Source of the DNA: Lamellibrachia satsuma
Lineage: Eukaryota; Annelida; Polychaeta; Sabellida; Siboglinidae
NCBI GenBank assembly: GCA_033239005.1
Contig: BSQZ01000016.1
Span: forward strand, 1,371,531 to 1,435,530
Direction: 5' to 3'
DNA: 64,000 nt
Below the pieces are notes generated by a model. That model ran no database searches. It worked only from the letters and a program-made list of their open reading frames with translations, and was not told the origin of the DNA. The translations under genes and the position numbers were made by a program. Position 1 is the stretch's first letter, and every line of letters begins with the position of its first letter. This document shows positions 49,732-62,361 of the stretch, in pieces.

Positions 49732-51420
49732 ACGCGTCAAGTGTGATAAATTATCTTCTCTTCGCTGGCCTTTCAATAACTGGCGCATAATTTGTCCTGA
49801 CAGATGTCGTTCTTTTGAAGACGTAACTTCACCTATCCAACGGGTTTTTTTTTCATTTATATGTTTCGTATACATTATTACGAGTTGTAGAGGATAAGCG
49901 ACGGGACTTGTGAAGGGACATATGCCAGGTGTCACAATAAAACAACGACAATTAAGACATGTAATATGGTTGAGATATTGTCAAAGCAGTCAGTTTAACA
50001 TTTCGCGTCCTCGGGTAAAAGTTGACACATTAATTATGTAATGTTGGAACACCACGCCACATTCACTTTGCACGGTGTCACTTGTTCGTCTACTACTGCT
50101 GGTACTACTGATAAAGGAGGGCAACTACCAAATATAGCAGGGGCTGTGAAACAGCGTGGTCGCAAGCAAAGGGACATACTGGTTTAAGAAGGATATGGGG
50201 AAGGCGGAGAAGGAAGATAACTGGATGGAAAAGGTTGTCGATCGGGATCAGTTGACATTGCAATAGCCGAAGCAATGCAGCAGTACAATAACCATTCAGT
50301 CTCAACCGTCTAGCAGGAACTACGTGAAAGTACGGTTTCTGTATTGACATTCGTGTATTTGGTTAGTGATTACACGTCAACTGTGTGACACTACATTACG
50401 AGTTCAGTGCTACGCAAGCACCTATAGGAAGATGGAATATTATTTTGTGTCGTTATTAGTGTTGTTTGCATGGGTTTTTGATGTGCCTTTTGTGTCATTA
50501 CAATCATTTATACACTACATCCATATACTGTTTTAGACCCACCCCTCTATAGAGTCAGTTTCGTACACACTGCCTGCTCGGCGCCTGTCACGCGCCTTAC
50601 ATGGAAGCGGGAGTTATTATGGGTCAGATGCATAGAACGCCACCCCCTTGTTAGCACAGGTTACTGCATTTATCTCCTATGTGTGATATGTTATTCCTCT
50701 TGGCATATACACCATCTCTTCCGAAACACACAAGCATAGAAGGGCGAATAAATCTCCCCAATCTTGGGAACGGCCTTACGTGACATCGAACTACAATACT
50801 CTTGATCGACAGGCGGGTGCTCCAAACACTAAACCACCGCTCCTCCACATGTATACCCTAGTATTACACTACTCCAAACACTAAACCACCGCTCCTCCAC
50901 ATGTATACCCTAATATCCCATTACGTAGTATTTCCAACATCACTTGTCGTGGCCATCCTACATATAAGTCTTTTCGCGTGGCAAGTCATTGACGTTTTAT
51001 CACCCGTATGAAACATCGTTTAAATATTGTGATCTACATTTGAAGTAATATATTTCACTTGATCAAGTCATGATGAAGAAAAAATCAATGGAAAATGAGT
51101 AAGCTGATAATTGACAAAGCAACGTATGAGAAACTAAAGAAGGATCCGACCAGAAAGTAAAAGGAATAATTAATCAGTGTTAAACGCACTGGAGAAGGAG
51201 GGAAAGATCACACAAAACCAATATTGGTATTTATACCCAACCCTAGAATAAAGTACCATGGGTATATGGCTCTCCGAAGATCCACAAAGCAGGTGCCCCA
51301 CTCAGACCTATCCACCGACCCACCGACCCACCGACCCACCCACCGACCCACCGACCGACTGATTGCAAGGCAAATTCACTACAGAAAAGGAATGTGCGAG
51401 CATCTGGAAGAATTTGTGTT
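49731..51420. mobile_element. 1.6-kb CCGA-bounded repeat element, copy 1
   Basis: It aligns with 62362-64000 with only scattered single-base changes and one deletion of about 18 bp near 49790. Its left edge abuts (CCGA)n, and its right part ends in (CCGACCCA)n at 51310-51360. It contains a direct duplication of about 45 bp at 50822-50915 (CCACCGCTCCTCCACATGTA). On the minus strand about 50850-50740 is tRNA-like. No transposase or RT is encoded, so it looks non-autonomous. Pearl-type or other microsatellite-bearing Helitron-like elements of molluscs are the nearest class I know (inference). Confidence 0.7.
50738..50860 (-). other. tRNA-like segment inside the 1.6-kb element
   Basis: On the minus strand an A-box-like TGGTTTAGTGTTTGG is followed about 45 bases later by a B-box-like GTAGTTCGATGTC. 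The older relic at 3068-3145 has the better B box GTGGTTCGATTTC. This suggests a tRNA-derived module rather than a functional tRNA gene, since no cloverleaf could be drawn with confidence. Confidence 0.4.
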
Positions 51421-51980
51421 ATCTTTGTAGAACAAATGCTGACAAGTATCTGGCAAAATTTATCCTGTCATATGTTGCCAACCATTGCATCATTTCTAGC
51501 AAACACTGAATGTGCAAGTTCCAACCAGCCTCTCTGGTGGACCGAATAAACTCCAACAGAATATCTACAATATCAATGTATGATGACCAGAACGTTCCAT
51601 TTGGCCGAAGTGATGAGGAAAACTCTGTGAAACGCTGCTTTACCACTGTGAAGATTCCATACGTCTATAATACGTGCATTCATTTTGGATGTGGATGATG
51701 TGTCGCTTGATCAATAGCTCTTGCCAGAGATACCACGTCTGGAGGTGGTTCTTGTCCTGTGTTCCACTGCACAAAAATAGCCAAACGAAGTCGATCAATG
51801 GTTTTTGTCGCCCTGTGTGGGCGATTACTTATCCACTCATAAAAAAATAGTGTTTTTCTAATAGAACGAACACCTACAATTTTGGATAATGTTTGGAAGT
51901 TATTAGCCGCATTGGTCTGTTGTACTGGAACCACAAGTAAGGTTTTCCGCCCAGGTGGCGAGCATGTGTCCGACATCGTA
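51419..51980 (-). pseudogene. Mobile-element-like coding relic, copy 2
   Basis: Two minus-strand frames: about 51976-51680 with NRPHRATKTIDRLRLAIFV then QWNTGQEPPPDVVSLAR, and 51646-51419 with SSYIDIVDILLEFIRSTREA, then GWNLHIQCLLEMMQWLATYD and INFARYL. The order on the minus strand is the same as in copy 1. The second segment resembles a widespread uncharacterised metazoan domain with the pattern FW.SY.DMV.ILL.FIRA.R.G.W.LH..S...M..W..AYD..NYARYL, often in mobile-element-derived proteins (recalled pattern, not searched). Stops separate the pieces. Confidence 0.5.
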
Positions 51981-52239
51981 AAAATCCGTTTCTGAACTTA
52001 GTCTTTAACTTAAGCCACATTTTTCTTCCGTTTCTTTCCCGGTAGTTCGAAGGCAATAATCAACAATTTATTTATAGAACAAATTTGGATAATTGTCTAA
52101 ATAAACTGGTTTGTTAAATTATTGAAATTTTAGCATGTGTGTATCATGACTTTCGTTCCCTACAAATAATGTGGGGACAATTTAATGTTTTATTTTATAT
52201 TGGCTTTCCAGGATCTCATTCATCCTTGTCTTTAATATA

Positions 52240-53450
52240 TCATGATAAGTGCTCAGTCGAAATGGAGCAGTAACAACAAAACTGTGTTCAGAAGGATGTC
52301 ATTAATTGTAACTCTTCATCAAGATGTATCACCCAGTAGCCTGCTTTTGTCTCTAAACATGCTGAAAACTGTGACATTTGCTAACTCTGAGTTCAATTCT
52401 TCAACCGTCGGGATCTTGGGCGGACATCTCCTCAAACCGTCATTTATTCTCTTTGGGTCCAGACGCACCTTCTTGGTAGTTGGTAGTGAAAGATAGATTT
52501 GAACACCAGTTTTTGTGTTCATCGAACTTACGTATCACATGTTGTGACACCCAGCTGTCAAATTGTCGCTTCAGCTAGTCTTTGTTGTGCACGCTTCACT
52601 TTTGTGGGGCATCAGTTTGTGGTGCAACTTCGCAGTTCCAGCGAAGTTTCTGAATTTGTCAAACTGCTGTGGATACATCGATTTCATATCGGTGATATTT
52701 CGTATCTGGGCTGGCCTGACCTTCGGTTTGCTCTGGTTGGTTGTTTTGTTGTGAGCGTTATCGTTTGTATTCGCACGTTTGCCATACATGTGTCTGAATG
52801 TGCGTAGAGGCAGAGTGTTTCCAATGACTCCTTTGTTATTTTTTATATCAATGTGTAATTGCCGTGAGGTAAGCCAGGAGGAGGTACATGGAGGACAACC
52901 TTGCGTCTTCTCGTGTGTGTCGTTGGTCGGGAGAGTGTAAATAGTTATCACTCAAAGTCACCTCTCTAAATTCATGCTGGTATACGTGATCATGTTCATG
53001 TTCACCTTCGATTTCATCTACTTTCTAAGAAATCGGGATCGATTGCCTCTTTTTTCGTGTGTATTTCTGCAACGCTGCGGCCAGTCAGGTTTTTGATCTG
53101 GGTTCCCTGGTCTTACATCACTTTGCACAGTTCCCACCTGATCGCATGAACGATATTCTTCACTGTAAGCTGGATATTGGCGTGGTTTGTGTTTCGAACC
53201 ACATATTTTGCACCGCTGGTTGTTTACCGTGATCCTCTGCGCGCCTGCTAATCATCTATTGTAGCTTTTGAATTCCTGCAGAAAGAGCTTGATGCTTCCG
53301 CCTTCCTTTCAGTACGTCGGTAATGTTATATCCCTAGTGCTTTCCCAGCACACCCTTACAGAAGTCTTCGTGCGGGATGGTAGTGGTTATTAACTGTAGT
53401 ACTCGCCGAGCTCAATATGAGCGGGCGTGGATCTTATGCAGGCAGCAATA
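52240..53450 (-). mobile_element. Gypsy-type LTR retrotransposon relic, copy 1 (pol part)
   Basis: In minus-strand order: a CCHC-like gag end (CKICGSKHKPRQYPAY, about 53215-53165), a protease remnant (GNTLPLRTF, about 52840-52810, the DTG now NKG), a pre-RT linker ([19 protein letters not shown], about 52690-52610), and RT start motifs (VRLDPKRINDGLRR and a VFSMF..KSRLLG segment, about 52465-52330). Many frame breaks. It aligns with 57389-58500. Confidence 0.65.
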
Positions 53451-53459
53451 AAGGATTTC

Positions 53460-54640
53460 CTGCTTTGGGTTAAGCTGTTTTGTCCCATTGGAGGCTGGGT
53501 GTGTTTTGTCAAACTTTAGTGCTTAGTTCATTGTCTGCTGTCATGGGCGGTTGTGTGTGTTTCTTCACCCTCCTGTACTAAGTTCACTGTTTTTCATGCC
53601 ATGGGAGTGAGTTGCGTGATTTGTCGCGATCTAGTTTTCAGTTCCCCGTTTTGTCTTTATTTGGTACGTTTTTTCACAGCGTAGTGCTTGGTTCACTGTC
53701 TGCTGCAATGGTAGCTTGGGTACGTTTTTTCACGCTGTAGTGATAAGTTCACTGTTTTATTCATTGGTATGTTCCCTCACTCATACTGCACTACTTAGTT
53801 CACTGACTTACCCCATGGGAGGTTTCTTGTGTTATGTCGCGCTCTAGTGTTAACTTAACTTTTTTATCCAGCGGTTTGCTCGTTGTAGTTGTTCATAGTG
53901 TAGTGTATATTTCACTGTCTACTGCCATGATAAGTATTGTGTGTTTTGATACCATGTAGTGCTTACTTCACTGGTTTAACGTTCACTATGTGTGATTTGT
54001 CACGCTGTATTGCCCAGTTCAATGCTATATCCCGTGGTTTGTCTGATGTGATTTCCATAGTGTAATGCTTAGTTCACTCTCTGTTGCAAAGGGAGGTTAT
54101 GTGTATTTTGTTACAATGTAGTGGTCCGTTCACAGTTTTAACCCATGGTGTGTTTGCTTTGGTTTGTCACAATGTAGACATAAGTTCACTTGCTGTTACC
54201 CTGGGAAATTTTGTGCGTTTTGTCACTCTGCAATTTTAAGTTCAACGTTTTATCCCATGGTATATGTTGTGTACATTGTCACACTGTATTGCTCACTTCT
54301 CTATTTTATCTCGTTGTATGTGTGATATATTTTGTCACACTGTAGTGCCACGCCATAACATTTAGTTCACTGCCTGCTGCCAATGTGTGTTTGGTGGTTT
54401 TTTTCATACTGTGGTATTATTTCACTGTCTGCTGTCAAGGAAGGTTTTGTATGTTTTATAAAGCTATAGAATTAATTTTACTGTTTTATCCTATGATATG
54501 TTTGGTGTGGTTTGTCACACTGTAGTGCTTTGTTCATTGTGTGGTTTCATGGGAAGTTTTAATTATGCCTTTTTCGCACTGTCATCTCTTGGTAGGTTTC
54601 ATTGTGCTAATACACTGTAGTTCTCAGTACACCGTTTCTT
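53460..54640. repeat. Degenerate long minisatellite inside the Gypsy relic
   Basis: Words TTTTGTCACACTGTAGTGCT, TAGTTCACTGTCTGCTGCCA and CCATGGTATGTTTG recur every 70-90 bases. The flanks at 53300-53440 and 54640-54770 both match the same gag region of the copy at 58370-58490. A small fragment of the same repeat is at 59545-59720. Confidence 0.7.
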
Positions 54641-54778
54641 TGCCATACCCTTACATAATTCTTCGTGCTGGGTGGTGATGATAATTAACTGTAGTTCTCG
54701 CCCAGCTGCATGTCGCACTTGACATCTAGTGCCCTTGTTCTAAAAACAAATTGGTCGAAAAATGTTTTAACAACTAAC

Positions 54779-54967
54779 TTGCTTGGACGAGACACATGCA
54801 ACTTTAGGGTTAAGAAGTACACTAGACATAACATGAGGAGTTGCTTGGACGAGACACATGCAACTTTAAGGTTAAGAAGTACACTAGACATAAGAGGAGG
54901 AGTTGCTTGGACGAGACACATGCAACTTTAGGGTTAAGAAGTACACTAGACATAACATGAGGAGTTG
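54779..54967. repeat. 62-bp tandem repeat, 3 copies
   Basis: TTGCTTGGACGAGACACATG starts at 54779, 54841 and 54903. A single related unit lies at 59163-59215. Confidence 0.9.
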
Positions 54968-54969
54968 CG

Positions 54970-55525
54970 ACAATCCTTGGCTTGGTACTTCGTGTTGTCT
55001 CCTCGGGCTGTGCATGTCATACGATTTATTTGTTACTCCTGAAACATGCGCTGTAGAAGGCATCTCGACATTGTTTAAATACCTGCTGTTGAAATAACGG
55101 CCGTACGATTTACTCAGCAGCGGATCCAGGGGGTCTTAGAGGTCTCAAGACCCCCTGTGTCCATGGCAAATATTTCGATAAAAGAACACGAAGGGGATAC
55201 CTGGAGTAGTCCGCTCCCGTAGCAAGTCCGCCCTCCCGGGACTAGTCTGCCCTCGTGGCAAGTCCGCCCCCGGGGCCAGTCCGCTAACCGTTCTTTCCGC
55301 GCCGTTGCAGAATTCAGTAATTTCGGTCACACGATGAAGTCACAGGATCATCAAACAGCATGCAATGCAGTGTTCAAATGATCACTGACTCTTGGTGGAC
55401 CACGAACATAAATCTTCTTAAAATCTTATTTTTAGGCATCACAAAGCCTTTATTTGTGAGAAAAACTTGCTTGCTACCATAGTGACATGTAGTTATTTTA
55501 TCAACTTAAATTGAATGCACTTGTT
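54970..55525. other. Unassigned sequence
   Basis: No gene. At 55120-55155 a GGATCCAGGGGGTCTT...AAGACCCCCTG foldback looks like a transposon end. Confidence 0.35.
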
Positions 55526-55570
55526 ATAAGTCGCTAATAAGAGCGTCTGCTAAATGAATAAATTTAAAAG
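55525..55570 (+). mobile_element. 3' tail of a V-type SINE or L2-type LINE
   Basis: The words GTCGCTAATAAGAGCGTC and TGCTAAATGAATAAAT match the well-known tail containing GTCGCTTTGGATAAAAGCGT followed by CTGCTAAATGA. Only the tail is recognisable. Confidence 0.5.
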
Positions 55571-56900
55571 CCGTTGTTACTGGAGTAATGCGCTTGCAGA
55601 CACAGTGCTCTGTAATTCTGAAAAGTAAAATGCCAAGTTAAAAAGTTCTTCAATGAGATATTCATTGGTGGCATTACTGCAGACTCCCAACAGAAAAGAA
55701 AACACACACTCATCAATAATATGAGTGGATTTATTTAAGATGTTTTAACTTAATGACAATAGAGTGAGCTGAATGAATCAGCTAAACTACCAATAATGTC
55801 GAATCCTGCAAAATCGTCAAGTTCTGCGAACACCGTCGAGTTCTTGCTGCGATATCGAACAATTTCTGCGAAAACTGTCGAGGTCTGCAAAAACCGTCGA
55901 ATTTTTGTACAGAACCAGAGTAACAACATGTGCAACAGCGGAAGGGTTATTACACCGATAAAACGATAAGATGTGTGGCCCCAAGGTTACTTTTTTGCTG
56001 GCTGGAAAGTTGTGAACTAGAAAATTGATTTTGGTGAGTGAAAGTAATTTTTTTATATTTTGTTTCGATAAATGTTCAGTATTTATAAATGGCATTGGTT
56101 AGACATTTAGAGTACTATGTAAGGTCCTTATATCAGAGCTGTTGTTTGGATTTTGCGTTGTTGCTCTGTCCAGTGTCAGTGGTATTTAGTTGCCGCCCAC
56201 AAATATTTATCTTCGTTGAGGCACGTCCGTCTATGTGCTACGGGGAAAGTTCGTCCGTAGGATATCTGATGTAAAATGCTCATGATCACTTGTGAACATA
56301 AACACACTAACATGCACTCTAACAAATGCTTCCGATTGTCCAGTTTAGTGTTATTTCTAGTAAACAAAAAGTACCGAAACCAGATTTTATTACACCATTT
56401 TCTAGCCGATGCATTGCCAAGCGTTTTTTGTTTGACTGGTTTATTTCATAGATACAACAGAAATTGTGAGGATTTTAAATTTCTAACAAATTTGTGTCAC
56501 ATACATGATGCTTTTTGACATAAAAATACGAAAAACTGCGCTGTTCATATGTATTTGCTGCTTAAATTACGTGTGGGGCGAACTTGCAAAGGCCCATGGG
56601 TGGACTTGCCATGGCATGAGGCAAGTCTGCCCATGCTTGGCTATGTCTAATAAGAGTCAGATTTGGATATTAGCTTGTAACAGTTTTGACATTTTGTGAC
56701 TGCATACATTTGGACAAGATATGATCGTTAAATTTAAAGCCGAAATTGATCCCCTAGGTCTAAATATACAATATATCTCAAGACTTATTAGGGTGTCCAT
56801 GGGGACGGACAATCCCAGTCTCCCTAATATAGGTCTATATCGGAACAAGTGTCAGTGTAAAGACAGAAGTATTTTAGCAGCTGGCTGATATTAACCCTCA
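55570..56900. other. Unassigned sequence
   Basis: At 55805-55900 a GTCGA(G)TTCTGCGAACACC-type unit recurs about four times (TCTGCGAA/GCAAAACCGTCGA). Otherwise no gene or known repeat. Confidence 0.35.
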
Positions 56901-57130
56901 TGTAAGTAAAAGGACACATTGTCACACTTACTGCAGTTGCCCGACACAGTGACTGCCGCACACCACTCTCTTGTTGACACACTTGTAGTAGTAAGGTATC
57001 GGCTTCGACAGATACGAGTAGTAGAAGTTAGAACGACGATTTATGCAACAATCGTAGTTGTAACCACTAAAACACACATTGTTGTCCAATACAACGAGAA
57101 TAGTAATAAGAACTTTGGATTTTAAATAAT
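56900..57130 (-). pseudogene. Isolated module 1 exon of a cysteine-rich paralog
   Basis: Read on the minus strand, an open segment keeps CFSGYNYDCC, YYYKCVNKRVVCG and CVG. It matches module 1 of the intact gene but lacks about 16 bases covering the CPMNQC segment, and the donor region reads CAGTAAG, which makes an in-frame stop. No other exons are nearby. The divergence from the 10-15 kb copies suggests an older, separate paralog. Confidence 0.6.
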
Positions 57131-57264
57131 TCATCAAGATTGCCATTCCAAACTACAAGTTCCAGATGGCTAATGAGCAAGGAAGCCATTGGTTCATCGA
57201 ACATTATCTATGTTTCGTCCTACTACATAGACCAACACAGGTACACTAGAGCATCAGTACAAAC

Positions 57265-59140
<1,876 letters not shown>

Positions 59141-59214
59141 CAATAGTCTAACATTATCTCTCCACATGCAACTTTGGGGTTTAGAAGTACACTAGACATA
59201 ACAGGAGTATTTGC

Positions 59215-60080
59215 GAAGAGCTAAGACTGAATCGCGCACTAATAATAGCACAAGATGGAGGAATAGCACACGATGGAGGAATAGCACAAAAAAACGGACA
59301 AAGCAGTAGACACGACATTTTATATTTGTTCTGCACCGCCAGCCGTCGAGTACAATTACAAAACATAGTCTAGAGCTTTTGCGTATAATAATTATGTAAG
59401 GGTCAGTTTCTTGCAATTAGAAAATAATGTAGTAGCATCACGCACAAAATTGGAACAATCAACGTCACCTGGAAAAAGAGTTTCGTTTTTGGGGTAATTA
59501 GATATACATATCTTAGAAATGTGCTAACCATTCAGGCTACGTCTCTTAAATGGTTGGTGTGTTTTGCCACATTGTATTGCAAAGTTCACTGTCTGTTGCC
59601 ATGTTACTTAGTGTGTGTTTTGTTCACTGCTTTGTCCCATGATATGTTTGATGTGTTTTATTACGTTGTACTGCTCATTTCACTGTCTGCTGCCATAAGA
59701 GGTTTTCTGTAATGCTTTGCCACACAACAATGGCGTGATATTCTTCATTATAGTTGGAAATGCATATGTTTAGTACCAATTATAGATGCATAGGCCAAAA
59801 CGTAACTTTTGCTTTATTTGAACTTCTTTGTTTGACAAATATCTGGCTGGATCGATTCGAGATCTAGCACGCATTAGTGATCGTCTAAAGACATCATCTA
59901 GCGACACTATGTCGCCCGACAAATCGGGGCAAATAATATTCTTCATAGACAGGGAGACCAGTGAACGCCTCTGAAATTTAGCAACTAATTTACTTAATTA
60001 TAGTTGGTACTGAAGGAAGCATATTGTACACCAGTGGTATACACTTACTTTATAACGACATAAATATAAGGACGTTATCA
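59215..60080. other. Unassigned sequence with minisatellite fragment
   Basis: A local GATGGAGGAATAGCACAA duplication at 59252-59290 and the minisatellite fragment at 59545-59720. Bases 59860-59940 resemble the reverse of 30025-30110 (GCGACACTATGTCGC and AAATCGGGGC). Confidence 0.35.
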
Positions 60081-60119
60081 TGTTTACATTGAAGAGACAA
60101 TAAATGTTCCGTTTTGCTT

Positions 60120-60570
60120 GTTGCTTACCGACCGACAGACCCGACTACTCACAACTACCCGCCCACTCACCCACTCACTCACCGACCGACTGATTGAAAG
60201 GCCTACCCACCAACCGACGGACCCACCCACCGACCCACCGAACGACTGATTGGAAGTTAAAATGAAATAATTAATACGCTGTGGTATCAAAATAAGCAAA
60301 AACATGTCTGCACACAATAAGTTCGCCGAATTGCAAAAAAGGGTTTGGCCACTTATCAGTGTTTCAAACACTACGAGTTCGGATCTCTTAAAAAAAATTA
60401 TGCGGCAGAAGGCGCTACACAATGACTTATGTAAAATTTTAGTGAGCCACACACTTCTATGACCTTTCAATAACTGACGCTCTTTGTGCATATTTACATA
60501 ACATGTCATAACGGATGTCGTTGTTTTGAAGTCGTAACTTCACGTATCGAACGCTGTCAGCTGAACAGTT
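60120..60570. mobile_element. Diverged third copy of the CCGA-bounded element (left end)
   Basis: Degenerate CCGACCCA tracts (60125-60250). After about 200 bp, 60460-60560 match 62395-62490 (CCTTTCAATAACTG.CGCT and GTCGTTCTTTTGAAG type words), then the homology stops. Confidence 0.55.
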
Positions 60571-60639
60571 AAAGAGTAGACAGTGAGATAAATAAGAATG
60601 TTATTTTACTGTTTACTGTAGTTTTATTGTTGCCTATGA

Positions 60640-61690
60640 ACATTGCCCTAGGGGTGATGTTGTCCTAGGGGACATTGATGTAGGTTGATATTATCGTAGG
60701 GGGTTAATATCATAGGGGATATTGCACTAGAGGGTATATTGTCCTAGGGGTATATTATCCTAGGGAGAATTGGCCTAGGGGGATATTGTACTAGGGGGAC
60801 ATTGTCATAAGGGGGCAGGGTTGAAAAAAATCATGATTTTTATTTAAAAAATAAAAAATCGGTTTTTTTTTTATTTAAATAGGATTTATTTGATTTATTT
60901 GATTTTTGTTATTTATTTGATTGTTTTGAAATCTGGTATATAGATATTAATATAGATGTTTAAATTTGTAAACTCTTTCAAACATGTTCTATTAAAATCG
61001 ATTTGGGTTCTTGTCTTAACAGAGGGTACATGATTTTTGCTTATATAAAGACATTAGACAATGTCCACAAGGCCTCACCCCCTGTAGTTGCATAATCTGT
61101 CTTGGAAAGGAAAGCATGTTGTGGGTCTGTGGCTGTAGCAGTGGTAATTAGTGTTTGCTGAGAGGGTGGATTAGCACCTGTCCAGGGATCTGTGTATTCT
61201 AAGGGTCTCTAACCCGAATACAAACTGGTACACTATTAAACAACTGAGTCAACATACTGAATTGCTAACAACTAGCATAAGCTATAAGTGGACTTTAACT
61301 CAGGGCTTCTGTGTTGGAAAGATACTTCCTCTGGAAGACAAGTTTGTGTGGCTTCACTACATTCAGAAAGGGAATAGCTCAAACATACACAATGTAATAA
61401 AATATTTTACTATCTGGCTATCTGGAGACAATACAGCTACACAAGTGTGCGCACTTTGTGTTTTGTATTAAAAAATATACAAAACTTTGTTGATCTCGAT
61501 GCTTGTAAACAATTATTTGTCTTAAATTCATATAAATCAGCGATTAAAAAACGCGGAAGTAAAAAAAATCATAAATCAATGATTTGTTTTATTTTTTGGA
61601 GTGATTTAAATCATGATTTTGCCCTAGGGGACACAGTCATGGCGAATACTATCCCAGAGGTTATAGTCTAGGAGGATTTTATCCGGAGGG
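60640..61690. repeat. Degenerate CCTAGGGG-type tandem array split by an insertion
   Basis: Units such as GATATTGTCCTAGGGG repeat at 60640-60820 and again at 61620-61690. The interruption is listed separately. Confidence 0.7.
60827..61627. mobile_element. Non-autonomous hAT-like insertion (about 0.8 kb)
   Basis: The left end reads CAGGGTTGAAAAAAATCATG. The right end in reverse reads CTAGGGCAAAATCATGATTT, so the ends are imperfect inverted repeats with the CAGGG start typical of hAT elements. The interior is AT-rich with one short unrecognised frame (61262-61471). No clear 8-bp target duplication is visible, because the flanks are themselves repeats. Confidence 0.45.
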
Positions 61691-61893
61691 ATTATGACCT
61701 ATCATCATGGTAATCAGGGTTTGTGTGGAGCGCAATACCTCGGCTGTAACAGCGCCGGACGACGAACCGAGAGGACCGGGGTCAGATTCCAACATGCCGC
61801 TGTGTCAACCATTGGGAAACTTGTTCTCCGCACGTTGTCCTTGTCTTGTGGAAGAGACAATCAATGTCTTTAGTTCCTTCTGATTGGTGTCTA

Positions 61894-62299
61894 CCGATCG
61901 ACCGACCGACCCACCCACCCTACAACCCACCCACCCACTCTACAACCCACCCACCCACCCTTCCACCGACCGACCGACCGACCGACCGACCGACCGACCG
62001 ACCGACCGACCGACCGACCGACCGACCGACCGACCGACCGACCGACCGACCGACCGACCGACCGACCGACCGACCGACCGACCGACCGACCGACCGACCG
62101 ACCGACCGACCGACCGACCGACCATCCGACCGACCGACCGACCGACCGACCGACCGACCCACCGACCGACCGACCGACCGACCGACCGACCGACCGACCG
62201 ACCGACCGACCGACCGACCGACCGACCGACCGACCGACCGACCGACCGACCGACCGACCGACCGACCGACCGACCGACCGACCGACCGACCGACCGACT
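61894..62299. repeat. (CCGA)n microsatellite, about 400 bp
   Basis: Nearly pure CCGA repeats with rare variants (CCAT, CCCA). Pro-Thr-Asp-Arg and Gly-Arg-Ser-Val frames are artefacts. Confidence 0.98.
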
Positions 62300-62361
62300 G
62301 AAAAAGGTGTATTCTGTAGATGGCGTGATCGACTGACTTGTCTACAATATTACTGAGTCAC

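Noticed and set aside
61846..62336. Pro-Thr-Asp-Arg repeat frames of about 150 codons
   Set aside because: Produced by the (CCGA)n array in all frames; no conserved flank.
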